Of a stretch of 64,000 bases of DNA, positions 55,429-63,245 are shown piece after piece. The stretch comes from a virus. Within the stretch, counting starts at the first letter, position 1; the number at the start of each line of letters is the position of its first letter. The stretch is from positions 62,001 through 126,000 of the IMG/VR virus record IMGVR_UViG_3300025450_000015; one strand, given 5' to 3'. Below the pieces are notes generated by a model, which saw nothing but the letters and a program-made list of their open reading frames with translations, made no database searches and had not been told where the DNA came from. The position numbers and the translations under genes were made by a program.

Positions 55429-55794
55429 ATGATAGGAAATTTACCTTCGGCAACACAAAGCGGACCAACAAATGTTAAAACATTTTTTGATACGTATTAT
55501 AATACTCCTGTAAGTTTTCCAGCGGCAGAGATCGACGCAACAATCGCATTTTTTGTCAAGCGTGGTTTTGATTATGCAGGTGCAAGTAGTACGGCAATTA
55601 TATTATTAAATCAATCTAGAGTAGAAAACGTCAGTGTGTTTAGTTTGTTAGATAAACTAAAAAGTTTAACTGATGTGCAACTTAGCCAAGTGGTTGCACA
55701 GGTATTAAATGCTTACAGAGAAAAAACCAGTCTATTAGGTTTTAGAACTGCTCAAGTTACTGACACGTTTGAATCACGTAACATATTAGTATAA
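55429..55794 (+). CDS. Hypothetical structural/assembly protein
   Basis: A 121-residue, mostly helical protein. VSFPAAEIDATIAFFVKRGF, followed by a STAIILLNQSRV helix and a final helix LSQVVAQVLNAYREKTSLLG, suggests a small helical bundle. I do not recognise a named family, though its placement between tail tube and head-completion genes is like that of small conserved ORFs in T4-like aquatic phages. It is 3 nt downstream of the tube-like gene and ends 1 nt before the gp4 start region, so translation is probably coupled. Confidence 0.7.
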   Translation: MIGNLPSATQSGPTNVKTFFDTYYNTPVSFPAAEIDATIAFFVKRGFDYAGASSTAIILLNQSRVENVSVFSLLDKLKSLTDVQLSQVVAQVLNAYREKTSLLGFRTAQVTDTFESRNILV

Positions 55795-55795
55795 T

Positions 55796-56224
55796 ATGGC
55801 TAAATTTGCACGTGGAAAATTCACCATGAAACATCCAGAAAAGTATGTAGGTACTAAAACGCCTACTTACAGATCGAGTTGGGAATGGAGTTTTATGAAT
55901 TTCTGCGACAACAACGAAAATGTGCAAAAATGGGCAAGTGAAGCTGTGCAGATTCCTTATAGAGATCCGCTAACTGATAGACAAACAGTTTATGTTCCTG
56001 ATTTTTTTATACAGTATGTAGACCGACATAATCATGTCCTTACAGAACTAATTGAAATTAAACCAGCTAGCCAAACTATACTAGAACGTGTGGGCAAGAA
56101 CAAGTACAACCAAGCACAGTTTGTTAAAAATCAAGCCAAATGGGCTGCCGCTGGACTATGGTGTAAACAACAAGGTATTAAATTTCGTATCCTTAATGAA
56201 AATGATATCTTCAGTCAAGTTTAA
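55796..56224 (+). CDS. 4: Head completion protein, T4 gp4-like
   Basis: A 142-residue protein (T4 gp4 150) needed to make filled heads competent for tail joining. Family segments: TYRSSWEWSFMNFCDNNENV, KWASEAVQIPYRDPLT, YVPDFFIQYV and the ELIEIKPASQT strand. The D/E-x-K spacing around PDFF...EIK resembles the TnsA/restriction-like nuclease core seen in the family. It precedes gp16 by 14 nt. Confidence 0.88.
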   Translation: MAKFARGKFTMKHPEKYVGTKTPTYRSSWEWSFMNFCDNNENVQKWASEAVQIPYRDPLTDRQTVYVPDFFIQYVDRHNHVLTELIEIKPASQTILERVGKNKYNQAQFVKNQAKWAAAGLWCKQQGIKFRILNENDIFSQV

Positions 56225-56238
56225 GCATAAGTAATAGT

Positions 56239-56721
56239 ATGACTAAAAAACTTGAAGAAATCCTAAATCTTCCCGATAGTAAAAAAATCGTTAAACAGGA
56301 AGAAAAAGCACAAGCCAAAGCTGAACTTGCTCAGCCATTCCTTCGCGACATGAGTGAGTTTGATAAAATCTCAGCCGCGTTACCAGCGGTAAAAGGTCTA
56401 GGCGATATTGCCGATAATGAACTGGACGAACTAGCACAAAAAGCAAAAGATGCCTACGAAGATATCATGGATTTAGGCATGAACGTTGAAGCTAGATACA
56501 GTGCCAGATTGTTTGAAGTAGCCGCAGGTATGTTAGGACACGCTATCAGTGCTAAAAGTGCCAAATTAGATAAAAAGCTAAAGATGATTGATCTACAGCT
56601 CAAGAAACAAAAGTTAGACCAAGATACTAACGGTCATGATGAAGGTGTTACGATTCCAGGCGATGGAGTCATTATTTCGGATCGTAATAGCTTGTTAGAG
56701 AAATTAAAGAATTTAAAATAA
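56239..56721 (+). CDS. 16: Terminase small subunit, T4 gp16-like
   Basis: A 160-residue helical protein (T4 gp16 164) that recognises DNA and stimulates the gp17 motor. It has an N-terminal basic-acidic helix, the central DELAQKAKDAYEDIMDLGMN and RYSARLFEVAAGMLGHAISA helices forming the conserved coiled-coil oligomerisation core, and KLDKKLKMIDLQLKKQKLD. It lies between gp4 and the large subunit; two extra genes separate it from gp17, unlike T4 where 16 and 17 adjoin. Confidence 0.88.
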   Translation: MTKKLEEILNLPDSKKIVKQEEKAQAKAELAQPFLRDMSEFDKISAALPAVKGLGDIADNELDELAQKAKDAYEDIMDLGMNVEARYSARLFEVAAGMLGHAISAKSAKLDKKLKMIDLQLKKQKLDQDTNGHDEGVTIPGDGVIISDRNSLLEKLKNLK

Positions 56722-56724
56722 ATA
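56717..56724 (+). promoter_or_regulatory. Late promoter box AATAAATA
   Basis: Late-type octamer overlapping the gp16 stop. It is 18 nt before the ATG at 56743, with an AGGA ribosome site between. Confidence 0.5.
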
Positions 56725-56742
56725 TAGTACTAGGATCAGACT

Positions 56743-57378
56743 ATGAAATCATACAAAGAATATTTGACCGAAAGCAAAAAAGTTTACGAATTTAAAGTAA
56801 AAATTGCTGGAGATCACCCAGATAATGCTGTTGAGCAAATCAAAGGCTCTTTGAGCCAATTCCACGTTACTAAAGTTAATAAAGGAATTACAACACCAAT
56901 TCAAGAACGTCACAGCGAATTTCCAGAGCACAAAAATGTTGGTATGACTATCTACGATGTTACTACAGATTATCCTGCAACTAGTTTACAAATTCGCGAT
57001 ATGGTTGCAACTGGCCTAGGCGTTACCCACAGCCACGTAATTGTACGCAACATGTGGGAAGAACGTGAACACGAAATTAATCACGAACACGATGAAAAAA
57101 CTGGTAAAGCAGTTGGCGGAACTACTCAAGATCCTAGTGATCACAGCGACCTAGTTAACGACAAATACAAGTATGACTTGTTAAAAGAACTAGGTAAAGA
57201 AAAACACAACATGACACAAGTTAAAGGATTTAATGATCAAATTCTTGCTGAAAAAATGCCAGGTGTCGCAGAAGAATATAGAAAAGTTAAAGAATTTAAC
57301 ACAAACAAACCAGGGACAACTAGTACCATTGGTACTAAACAAAATAAACTCCCTAAATTGCCTAAGGGGACAAAATAA
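56743..57378 (+). CDS. Probable internal (injected) virion protein with capsid-targeting signal
   Basis: A 211-residue protein. The N-terminus MKSYKEYLTES closely resembles the T4 capsid-targeting signal (MKTYQEFIxE) that sends internal proteins such as IPIII into the prohead, with a gp21-type cut after Leu-Thr-Glu10. The body has a ferredoxin-like pattern (YEFKVKIAGDHPDNAVEQIK, GMTIYDVTTDYPATSLQIRD) with a His/Glu-rich segment (EEREHEINHEHDEKTG), followed by a basic Lys/Pro tail ending KLPKLPKGTK. Body function unknown. The next gene overlaps its stop (TAATG). Injection is inferred from the signal. Confidence 0.75.
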   Translation: MKSYKEYLTESKKVYEFKVKIAGDHPDNAVEQIKGSLSQFHVTKVNKGITTPIQERHSEFPEHKNVGMTIYDVTTDYPATSLQIRDMVATGLGVTHSHVIVRNMWEEREHEINHEHDEKTGKAVGGTTQDPSDHSDLVNDKYKYDLLKELGKEKHNMTQVKGFNDQILAEKMPGVAEEYRKVKEFNTNKPGTTSTIGTKQNKLPKLPKGTK

Positions 57379-58661
57379 TGCAACTATACGATTTAATGGC
57401 AAAATTAAAAAAGATTGAAGAAGGTGTTGAGCCACCAAATCATTACGGTGGTCAAGGACCAGAAGGTGCTAAATTTGACCTTTATATGCAACAACGTAAA
57501 AATCAGTTAGCGGCTCAGAAACCAAAAGAGGAAAGTGTTGAAGAATGTGGTGAAGGCCCACTTCCAATGATTGCACATGCCCAACAAAGTCAACAGGACA
57601 ATGTTTCGATGAATGTTACTATGTCTGGTCAAGGATCTGGCGGTATTAAAGATCTGATGAGTATTCTACGTAATATTGAAAATGGTTCAAGCGAAAAAGA
57701 ACCAGCTATGATCATTGGTAAAGATTCCAGCGAACACGATCATGAAGAGCCTATGATGGGTGATATGGTTGCAAGTATGTCTGCCGAAGAAGGACAAAGC
57801 GATATGAGTCCTCTTACAACAGATGAACGTGGTATGGAAGAAGAATTTGACGACGATGAAGAAACTTACGGTAATAGTGCTCAAGGATCAGCAGGTCATC
57901 ATGTTCACGGTGTAGATGCTGTAACATTCAGCGGAGATGATATGAATAGTAAGGGTAAGATTAGTCCTATTCAACGTGCAGTTGGAACTAACCCATTACG
58001 TGAACCAAGTAATTTTGATGAAAGTCTAGTTAATAAACTTTCAGCAATGTACGAAGAAGTTAAACAAAAATCAATGAGCCGCAAAAGTGAAAAAATGTCT
58101 AAAAAAGATGTAAAAGAAAACGCTCATCACGATGATGATGAAGAGAAAAAGATTCGTCACCTAATGCGAAAATACGGTTGGAGTCATCAAGAAGCACTAG
58201 AGCATTATCACTATGAAGAACATGATCCTAAAGATTATGAAGACATGGAAGAATCTGCTAAATGGCGTGATCCTAAATACAAAGGCCAATTGTTTACTCA
58301 AAAGAAAGGCGACAGTGATGATTACGATAGCATAGATTACGGATACGGTATAAAAGAAAGACCTAAAAAAGATCCAGGTCAAAAACGATCTACATTTGAC
58401 AGGGATACTGTATGGACAGATCCATTAGATACTAGAAGTAATTTACCTAAGCATCACAACGATCCTGAGAACTGGGGGCATGGTAGTATTTCTAGTAAAG
58501 GCGACTCAAAAGGAAAACTTACGGCCGATAGAAGAAAGCGTATGAAAAATGATATTCGAGGAAGTTTAGGACAACACCATACTCCAACCTTACCAGAACA
58601 GATGAATGAAAGTAAAGAATTAAATGCTATGCTAGCATTAAACAAAAGATTAAACGGTTAA
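57378..58661 (+). CDS. Probable internal virion protein, acidic/His-rich
   Basis: A 427-residue, strongly charged, low-complexity protein rich in Asp, Glu, His, Ser and Gly. It starts MQLYDLMAKLKKIEEG, where Ile-Glu-Glu/Gly fits the gp21 cleavage consensus and the preceding residues form an amphipathic helix. Later parts include DDDEETYGNSAQGSAGHHVH and MRKYGWSHQEALEHYHYEEH, and it ends with a helix LNAMLALNKRLNG. No enzyme motif is visible. It overlaps the preceding stop by TAATG and is closed by a strong terminator before gp17. A head-packaged role is inferred. Confidence 0.72.
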   Translation: MQLYDLMAKLKKIEEGVEPPNHYGGQGPEGAKFDLYMQQRKNQLAAQKPKEESVEECGEGPLPMIAHAQQSQQDNVSMNVTMSGQGSGGIKDLMSILRNIENGSSEKEPAMIIGKDSSEHDHEEPMMGDMVASMSAEEGQSDMSPLTTDERGMEEEFDDDEETYGNSAQGSAGHHVHGVDAVTFSGDDMNSKGKISPIQRAVGTNPLREPSNFDESLVNKLSAMYEEVKQKSMSRKSEKMSKKDVKENAHHDDDEEKKIRHLMRKYGWSHQEALEHYHYEEHDPKDYEDMEESAKWRDPKYKGQLFTQKKGDSDDYDSIDYGYGIKERPKKDPGQKRSTFDRDTVWTDPLDTRSNLPKHHNDPENWGHGSISSKGDSKGKLTADRRKRMKNDIRGSLGQHHTPTLPEQMNESKELNAMLALNKRLNG

Positions 58662-58695
58662 GTTTCGTCGCAGTTAGCACCCTGTCCAAGGTGCC

Positions 58696-58723
58696 AAATA
58701 GACCCTCCGGGGTCTATTTTTTT
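58696..58723 (+). terminator. Strong intrinsic terminator before gp17
   Basis: A perfect 10-bp stem AAATAGACCC / GGGTCTATTT with a UCCG (UNCG-class) loop followed by T residues. A weaker hairpin GCACC / GGTGC precedes it (58677-58694). Confidence 0.9.
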
Positions 58724-58724
58724 G

Positions 58725-58732
58725 TGTAAATA
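58725..58732 (+). promoter_or_regulatory. Late promoter box TGTAAATA
   Basis: Late-type octamer directly after the terminator and 5 nt before the gp17 ATG. There is no ribosome site. Confidence 0.55.
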
Positions 58733-58737
58733 AAGTT

Positions 58738-60339
58738 ATGGCAAAATCACTAGACGGCGTCTTAACAAAGAAGGCGCATACAAAAGAAAAATTTACAGAA
58801 CAACAAGTTCAAGATTTGTTGGAGTGTGCCAACCCCGAGACTGGCTATTTGCATTTTGCAAAACATTTCTTTCATATACAGCACCCTGTAAAAGGAAAGG
58901 TTAAATTTGAACCTTACAAATACCAAACAGGATTATTAAGTGCTTACCACAACTATCGTTTTAACATTAATATGTTGCCACGTCAAAGTGGAAAGACTAC
59001 TTGTGCATCAGCGTACTTGTTATGGTATGCTATGTTTCATCCAGATCAGACTATTCTAATTGCCGCACACAAATACACAGGCGCACAGGAAATTATGCAA
59101 CGTATTCGTTACGGATACGAATTATGTCCTGATTATATTAGATCAGGTGTTGTAAGTTATAACAAAGGGAGCATTGATTTTGACAACGGATCAAGAATTG
59201 TATCAGCTACTACTACTGGTAACACCGGTCGTGGTATGTCCATATCCTTATTATATTGTGACGAGTTTGCGTTCCTTCAACCTAACATTGCTGATGAATT
59301 TTGGACATCAATCAGCCCCACACTAGCAACTGGTGGACGAGCAATTATTACTTCAACACCTAACAGTGACGAAGATACGTTTGCTATTATCTGGAAAGAA
59401 AGTCAAGATTTCTTTGACGAGTACGGTAATGAAAAGGATGACAAGACTGGACGTAACGGGTTTCATGGATTTAAAGCCGATTGGTGGGAACATCCAGATC
59501 GCGATGACGAATGGAAGAAAACTGAGATGGGACGTATCGGTGAAGAACGTTTCCGTCGCGAGTACGGTTGCGAATTTTTAGTTTATGATGAAACCTTAAT
59601 CAGCAGTTTAAAACTTGCAGAATTAGTAGGACGAGAGCCTGCTTTTAAAATGGGTCAAGTGCGTTGGTATAAAAAACCCGAACCTGGACATGTTTATCTT
59701 ATAGCCCTGGATCCTAGTTTAGGTACTGGCGGCGACTACGGTGCCATCGAAGTGTTTGAAATGCCCAGTATGACTCAAATAGCCGAGTGGCAACATAACA
59801 TTACACCTATACAACAGCAGGTTAAAATACTTAGAGATGTTATCAAATACATAGCAGATGAGATAGGAGAAGATAGTTTTAATCAAATCTACTGGAGTGT
59901 GGAAAATAATACTGTGGGTGAAAGTGCCCTAGTTGTCATAGACAATCTAGGAGAAGAAACTTTCCCAGGGTTATTTTTAAGTGAACCCTTACGAAAAGGG
60001 CATGTTAAGAAATTCCGCAAAGGGTTTAATACTACATTTGGTACTAAAATTGCCACTTGTGCTAAAATTAAATACCTAATCGAAGAAGGAAAATGTACTA
60101 TAAACAGCCGTACTTTACTAAGCGAACTTAAAACTTATATTGCAAAAGGTACTACTTTTGCGGCCAAAGAAGGGCAACACGACGACCTAGTAGCGGCTTT
60201 ACTATTAATAGTACGTATGGCTATTGTACTGGCAGAATGGGATCCTAATGTATTTGATAGACTAAAAGTACATAGCGATTGGGCCGAAGAAGAAAATTAC
60301 GAACTACCCTTGCCTATATTCATATCTACGGGGATGTGA
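58738..60339 (+). CDS. 17: Terminase large subunit, T4 gp17-like
   Basis: The packaging motor ATPase and headful nuclease, 533 residues (T4 gp17 610). Walker A is PRQSGKTT at 81-88, Walker B with the catalytic Glu LLYCDE at 171-176, and the coupling motif TSTPN at 205-209. The C-terminal RNase H-like nuclease has Asp325 (ALDPSLGTGGDYGA), Glu389 (SVENNTVGES) and Asp482/483 (GQHDDLVAAL), matching the T4 catalytic triad. Its ATG lies 5 nt after a late box without a ribosome site. Confidence 0.96.
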   Translation: MAKSLDGVLTKKAHTKEKFTEQQVQDLLECANPETGYLHFAKHFFHIQHPVKGKVKFEPYKYQTGLLSAYHNYRFNINMLPRQSGKTTCASAYLLWYAMFHPDQTILIAAHKYTGAQEIMQRIRYGYELCPDYIRSGVVSYNKGSIDFDNGSRIVSATTTGNTGRGMSISLLYCDEFAFLQPNIADEFWTSISPTLATGGRAIITSTPNSDEDTFAIIWKESQDFFDEYGNEKDDKTGRNGFHGFKADWWEHPDRDDEWKKTEMGRIGEERFRREYGCEFLVYDETLISSLKLAELVGREPAFKMGQVRWYKKPEPGHVYLIALDPSLGTGGDYGAIEVFEMPSMTQIAEWQHNITPIQQQVKILRDVIKYIADEIGEDSFNQIYWSVENNTVGESALVVIDNLGEETFPGLFLSEPLRKGHVKKFRKGFNTTFGTKIATCAKIKYLIEEGKCTINSRTLLSELKTYIAKGTTFAAKEGQHDDLVAALLLIVRMAIVLAEWDPNVFDRLKVHSDWAEEENYELPLPIFISTGM

Positions 60340-60345
60340 TAAATA
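60338..60345 (+). promoter_or_regulatory. Late promoter box GATAAATA
   Basis: Late-type octamer overlapping the gp17 stop and 4 nt before the ATG at 60350. No ribosome site. Confidence 0.55.
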
Positions 60346-60349
60346 TTAT

Positions 60350-62584
60350 ATGGACACAAATCTGAATAAAATAGCCAAGGACTTGTATGGAAAGATTGAA
60401 ACACGCTTTCCAGACATTAAAATTGGCGATGAAAATGCTGAAGTTTTAAGTAGAAAAGGCGATATTCCCAGAGCACGTTTTTTTGAATTTGAATACGAAG
60501 ACCGTGGTGTTAAACTTGGTAACGTAACAATTACATTGGACAGAGAAGACGGAGTAGTTGTACAAATTAGTGGAAGCCTAGCTGAAAAAAAACATCCAGG
60601 AGTTTTTAAATTTATTCGCGGATTAAGATCATTTGCCAAGGACAGACTATTAAATTTTGATATTCAAAACATAAACAAAGATCAATTAGACAAAAGAGAT
60701 TATGAGTTCCAAGCGAAACCCAAGGAAGAATTTACCATGATGGAAAGTAAAATGTACGGTACTGCTAAGATCAGTTACCAAGACCTCGGAGAGGCAAGAC
60801 TGGTAGTTAAACACAGTCAGCCAGTTAATACCGACCTAGCCGCAGGACGTACAATGCATATTGAATCTATCTATGTTGAGAATGCAGATGGTGAACGTTT
60901 TAAATATCCGTTTAAACATCTTGCAGGTGCCCGTGCTCTTGCAGAACATTTAAAACATGGCGGTATCCCTTATGATAGTATTGGTAAACATATTACAAGT
61001 TTATCAGAAGAGCTAGCACAATTACGCAAGTTTAAAGGTTATGTTGGTCGTAACGAAGCATTAAGTGAGGCAATGGGCGACATCACTAGTAAAGTTATGG
61101 AACGCATTGATTCTGTCAAAAAAGAAATTCAACAATTAAGCCGTACATCATACTACGAAGCATTTGTAGAATCATTTGAAGATCATGAAGAACAAATGAT
61201 TCCAGAGGCAGTAATGGATGATTGGATCGATAGATTAACTATCCGCACATTCAACGAAGAACTACGTACAGCATTTCCATACATCTTTAAACTAGTAAGT
61301 GAAAATGATATTCCTGTTAAAGAATTAACACCAGACGATTTATTAGACGAAGCAGGAAATCCTGTACAAGCGGCAATTGCAATTTCTAAAAAGGAATCAG
61401 GCAAATACAATAAAGAAGGTAAACGAATCAAAGAATCCCCAGAAGATCAATTCGAATCATTCATGAATCAACTTGTTGCTGAAGATGAAACAACACAACA
61501 AGGTGTTAATACATTATTCAGTACAATTCCAGAAATAAGATCACAAGCAGTTAAAAATTTAAAAGATAAAATCAGTCAAGGACTAAAGCCAGGAACCGAT
61601 GGTGTTAACGCGGCACTTACTTTAAAAGGTATTATCGACAGTGACAAATTTACTGAAAATTATTTAAAAGGTTTATCAGATAACGACAATATCGTTACTG
61701 TGTTAAAACAATATGTAAAAGATGTTGCCAACAATGATCCTAAAGCTGTTACATCTGGAAAAAATCCAGGAGCACAGGACGCCGCAAGAGAACTATTGGC
61801 AAGTAAAGAATTAGATAATATGAGTTCAGACGCAAGCACTCCTCCAGACATGGGTGCAGAACCAGCGGCTCCAGCTCCAGGTGGCGAAACTCCACCCGCA
61901 CCTGACATGGGTGCAGAAACTCCTCCGGCTCCAGGCGGTGAAACTCCTCCTCCGGCTCCAGGCGGTGAAACTCCACCCGCACCCGTAGCAGAAAGTGGAT
62001 TGCAAGCATATCTTGGTAATAAAAAATATGGCAAAGACGGTATGGATCAATTACGTCAGGCTGGGCGTGATCATGTTGGTTCAGACAAAATTGCCAAACT
62101 AAAAGCCAAATTAATCAAGGCAAGAGAAAGTGGTGCAGAGTTACATGACAAAGTAGATTTTGGTCATAAAGAAATGACATTGCATGACTGTATGAAACAG
62201 TTTAAGATTAATCCAATGGAGTGCGGATTCAAGTCTCCTACTATGAGTAGTTCAGTATCAGATGGTAGTAAATCACCAGGCGAGATGGAAATAGAAAGCA
62301 GTATTAGTGGATTCTGGAATAAAGACGCTCCAATGCACGAAGGAAATTTTACCATCGGGCCTACAAGAGTAATTACAAAAATTCTTAAAAGTTATAACAA
62401 CGGCGAATATCGTCATGCTAAACCGCATGATGTAAAAAAAGTTATTGCTAGAGTTAAACAAATGGATCCACCAAGTAGTGTTAAAGGTATAGAACATAAA
62501 CCTAATGCACACCCAACTAACATGCCATATTCAGTAGCAGAATCGGACGAACTGGCAAGAATTAAAAAATTGATAGGAATGTAA
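60350..62584 (+). CDS. Large virion-associated protein with Pro/Gly/Glu repeat linker
   Basis: A 744-residue protein of unknown function. Residues 1-125 look like a folded alpha/beta domain (RARFFEFEYEDRGVKLGNVT, LTLDREDGVVVQ-type strands). A largely helical, charged middle follows (about 200-470), then a low-complexity linker of PPAPGGET repeats at about 497-548. A C-terminal domain carries DFGHKEMTLHDCMKQFKINP and ends SDELARIKKLIGM. Similar proteins follow gp17 in T4-like aquatic phages as I recall. It lacks an obvious N-terminal (L/I)-x-E targeting signal, though Leu-Ser-Glu/Ala occurs internally. Packaged or structural role is inferred from neighbours. Confidence 0.7.
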   Translation: MDTNLNKIAKDLYGKIETRFPDIKIGDENAEVLSRKGDIPRARFFEFEYEDRGVKLGNVTITLDREDGVVVQISGSLAEKKHPGVFKFIRGLRSFAKDRLLNFDIQNINKDQLDKRDYEFQAKPKEEFTMMESKMYGTAKISYQDLGEARLVVKHSQPVNTDLAAGRTMHIESIYVENADGERFKYPFKHLAGARALAEHLKHGGIPYDSIGKHITSLSEELAQLRKFKGYVGRNEALSEAMGDITSKVMERIDSVKKEIQQLSRTSYYEAFVESFEDHEEQMIPEAVMDDWIDRLTIRTFNEELRTAFPYIFKLVSENDIPVKELTPDDLLDEAGNPVQAAIAISKKESGKYNKEGKRIKESPEDQFESFMNQLVAEDETTQQGVNTLFSTIPEIRSQAVKNLKDKISQGLKPGTDGVNAALTLKGIIDSDKFTENYLKGLSDNDNIVTVLKQYVKDVANNDPKAVTSGKNPGAQDAARELLASKELDNMSSDASTPPDMGAEPAAPAPGGETPPAPDMGAETPPAPGGETPPPAPGGETPPAPVAESGLQAYLGNKKYGKDGMDQLRQAGRDHVGSDKIAKLKAKLIKARESGAELHDKVDFGHKEMTLHDCMKQFKINPMECGFKSPTMSSSVSDGSKSPGEMEIESSISGFWNKDAPMHEGNFTIGPTRVITKILKSYNNGEYRHAKPHDVKKVIARVKQMDPPSSVKGIEHKPNAHPTNMPYSVAESDELARIKKLIGM
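61835..61985 (+). repeat. PPAPGGET coding repeats
   Basis: Imperfect tandem copies encoding Pro-Ala-Pro-Gly-Gly-Glu-Thr-Pro linkers within the gene at 60350. Confidence 0.75.
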
Positions 62585-62585
62585 C

Positions 62586-63245
62586 ATGAAAAAAATCACA
62601 GAACAACAATTAATCGAATCAGCCCGTAATCTACAAGCTAGATTGAAAGAAGGCGATGGTCCAGGAATCGTTTCAAAATATTTGGCGCATCCTGTAAAGA
62701 CTGTAGGATCTTGGTTTGGCGCGAACGATTATAGAAATGAAGACCGCAACGATCCTAATGGTAATGAAGGTCAAAAGGTTACAGTCGGGGATGCCAAAAT
62801 GTGGGGAAAACTAGGATGGCTCGGTGGTAACGGACAAACTGGAGCTATTAAAAATGCAGGAGAATGGTATACTACGCCTGATAACAAGCTAGTTCCTAGT
62901 GAAAACACTAATCTTGTATTAAACTTAGAAAGATTAGGAGTAAAATCACAAGGCAGAGATCCTAAAACAACTATTGATCCAAATAATTACAATGCAGGTT
63001 CTCCGACCACCCAAGCTGGTACTTATGATCCCGATACCGGAGTAGTAACTAGTGGATCTAATCAGACTAACAGCAGTGGCCAATATGTCGATGCTACTAA
63101 TAGTAAACCACAGACACAGCAAACTCAAAATCAGTCAAGCGGACAAACACAGAACCAATCAAATGGCCCAAAAGAAGGTGATCGAAAACAATCAAAAAGT
63201 GGTAAGGACATAATTTTTAGAAATGGTGCTTGGGAGTACTTATAA
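62586..63245 (+). CDS. Probable internal virion protein with capsid-targeting signal
   Basis: A 219-residue protein. It starts MKKITEQQLIESARNLQARL: an amphipathic helix with Leu-Ile-Glu/Ser matching the gp21 cut. The middle carries a Trp/Gly-rich part (HPVKTVGSWFGANDYRNEDR, KMWGKLGWLGGNGQTGAIKN) and the last 80 residues are Gln/Asn/Ser/Thr-rich low complexity with a final IIFRNGAWEYL strand. No enzyme motif seen. It is 1 nt after the previous stop and overlaps the next start (TAATG), so all three are one operon. Confidence 0.72.
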   Translation: MKKITEQQLIESARNLQARLKEGDGPGIVSKYLAHPVKTVGSWFGANDYRNEDRNDPNGNEGQKVTVGDAKMWGKLGWLGGNGQTGAIKNAGEWYTTPDNKLVPSENTNLVLNLERLGVKSQGRDPKTTIDPNNYNAGSPTTQAGTYDPDTGVVTSGSNQTNSSGQYVDATNSKPQTQQTQNQSSGQTQNQSNGPKEGDRKQSKSGKDIIFRNGAWEYL

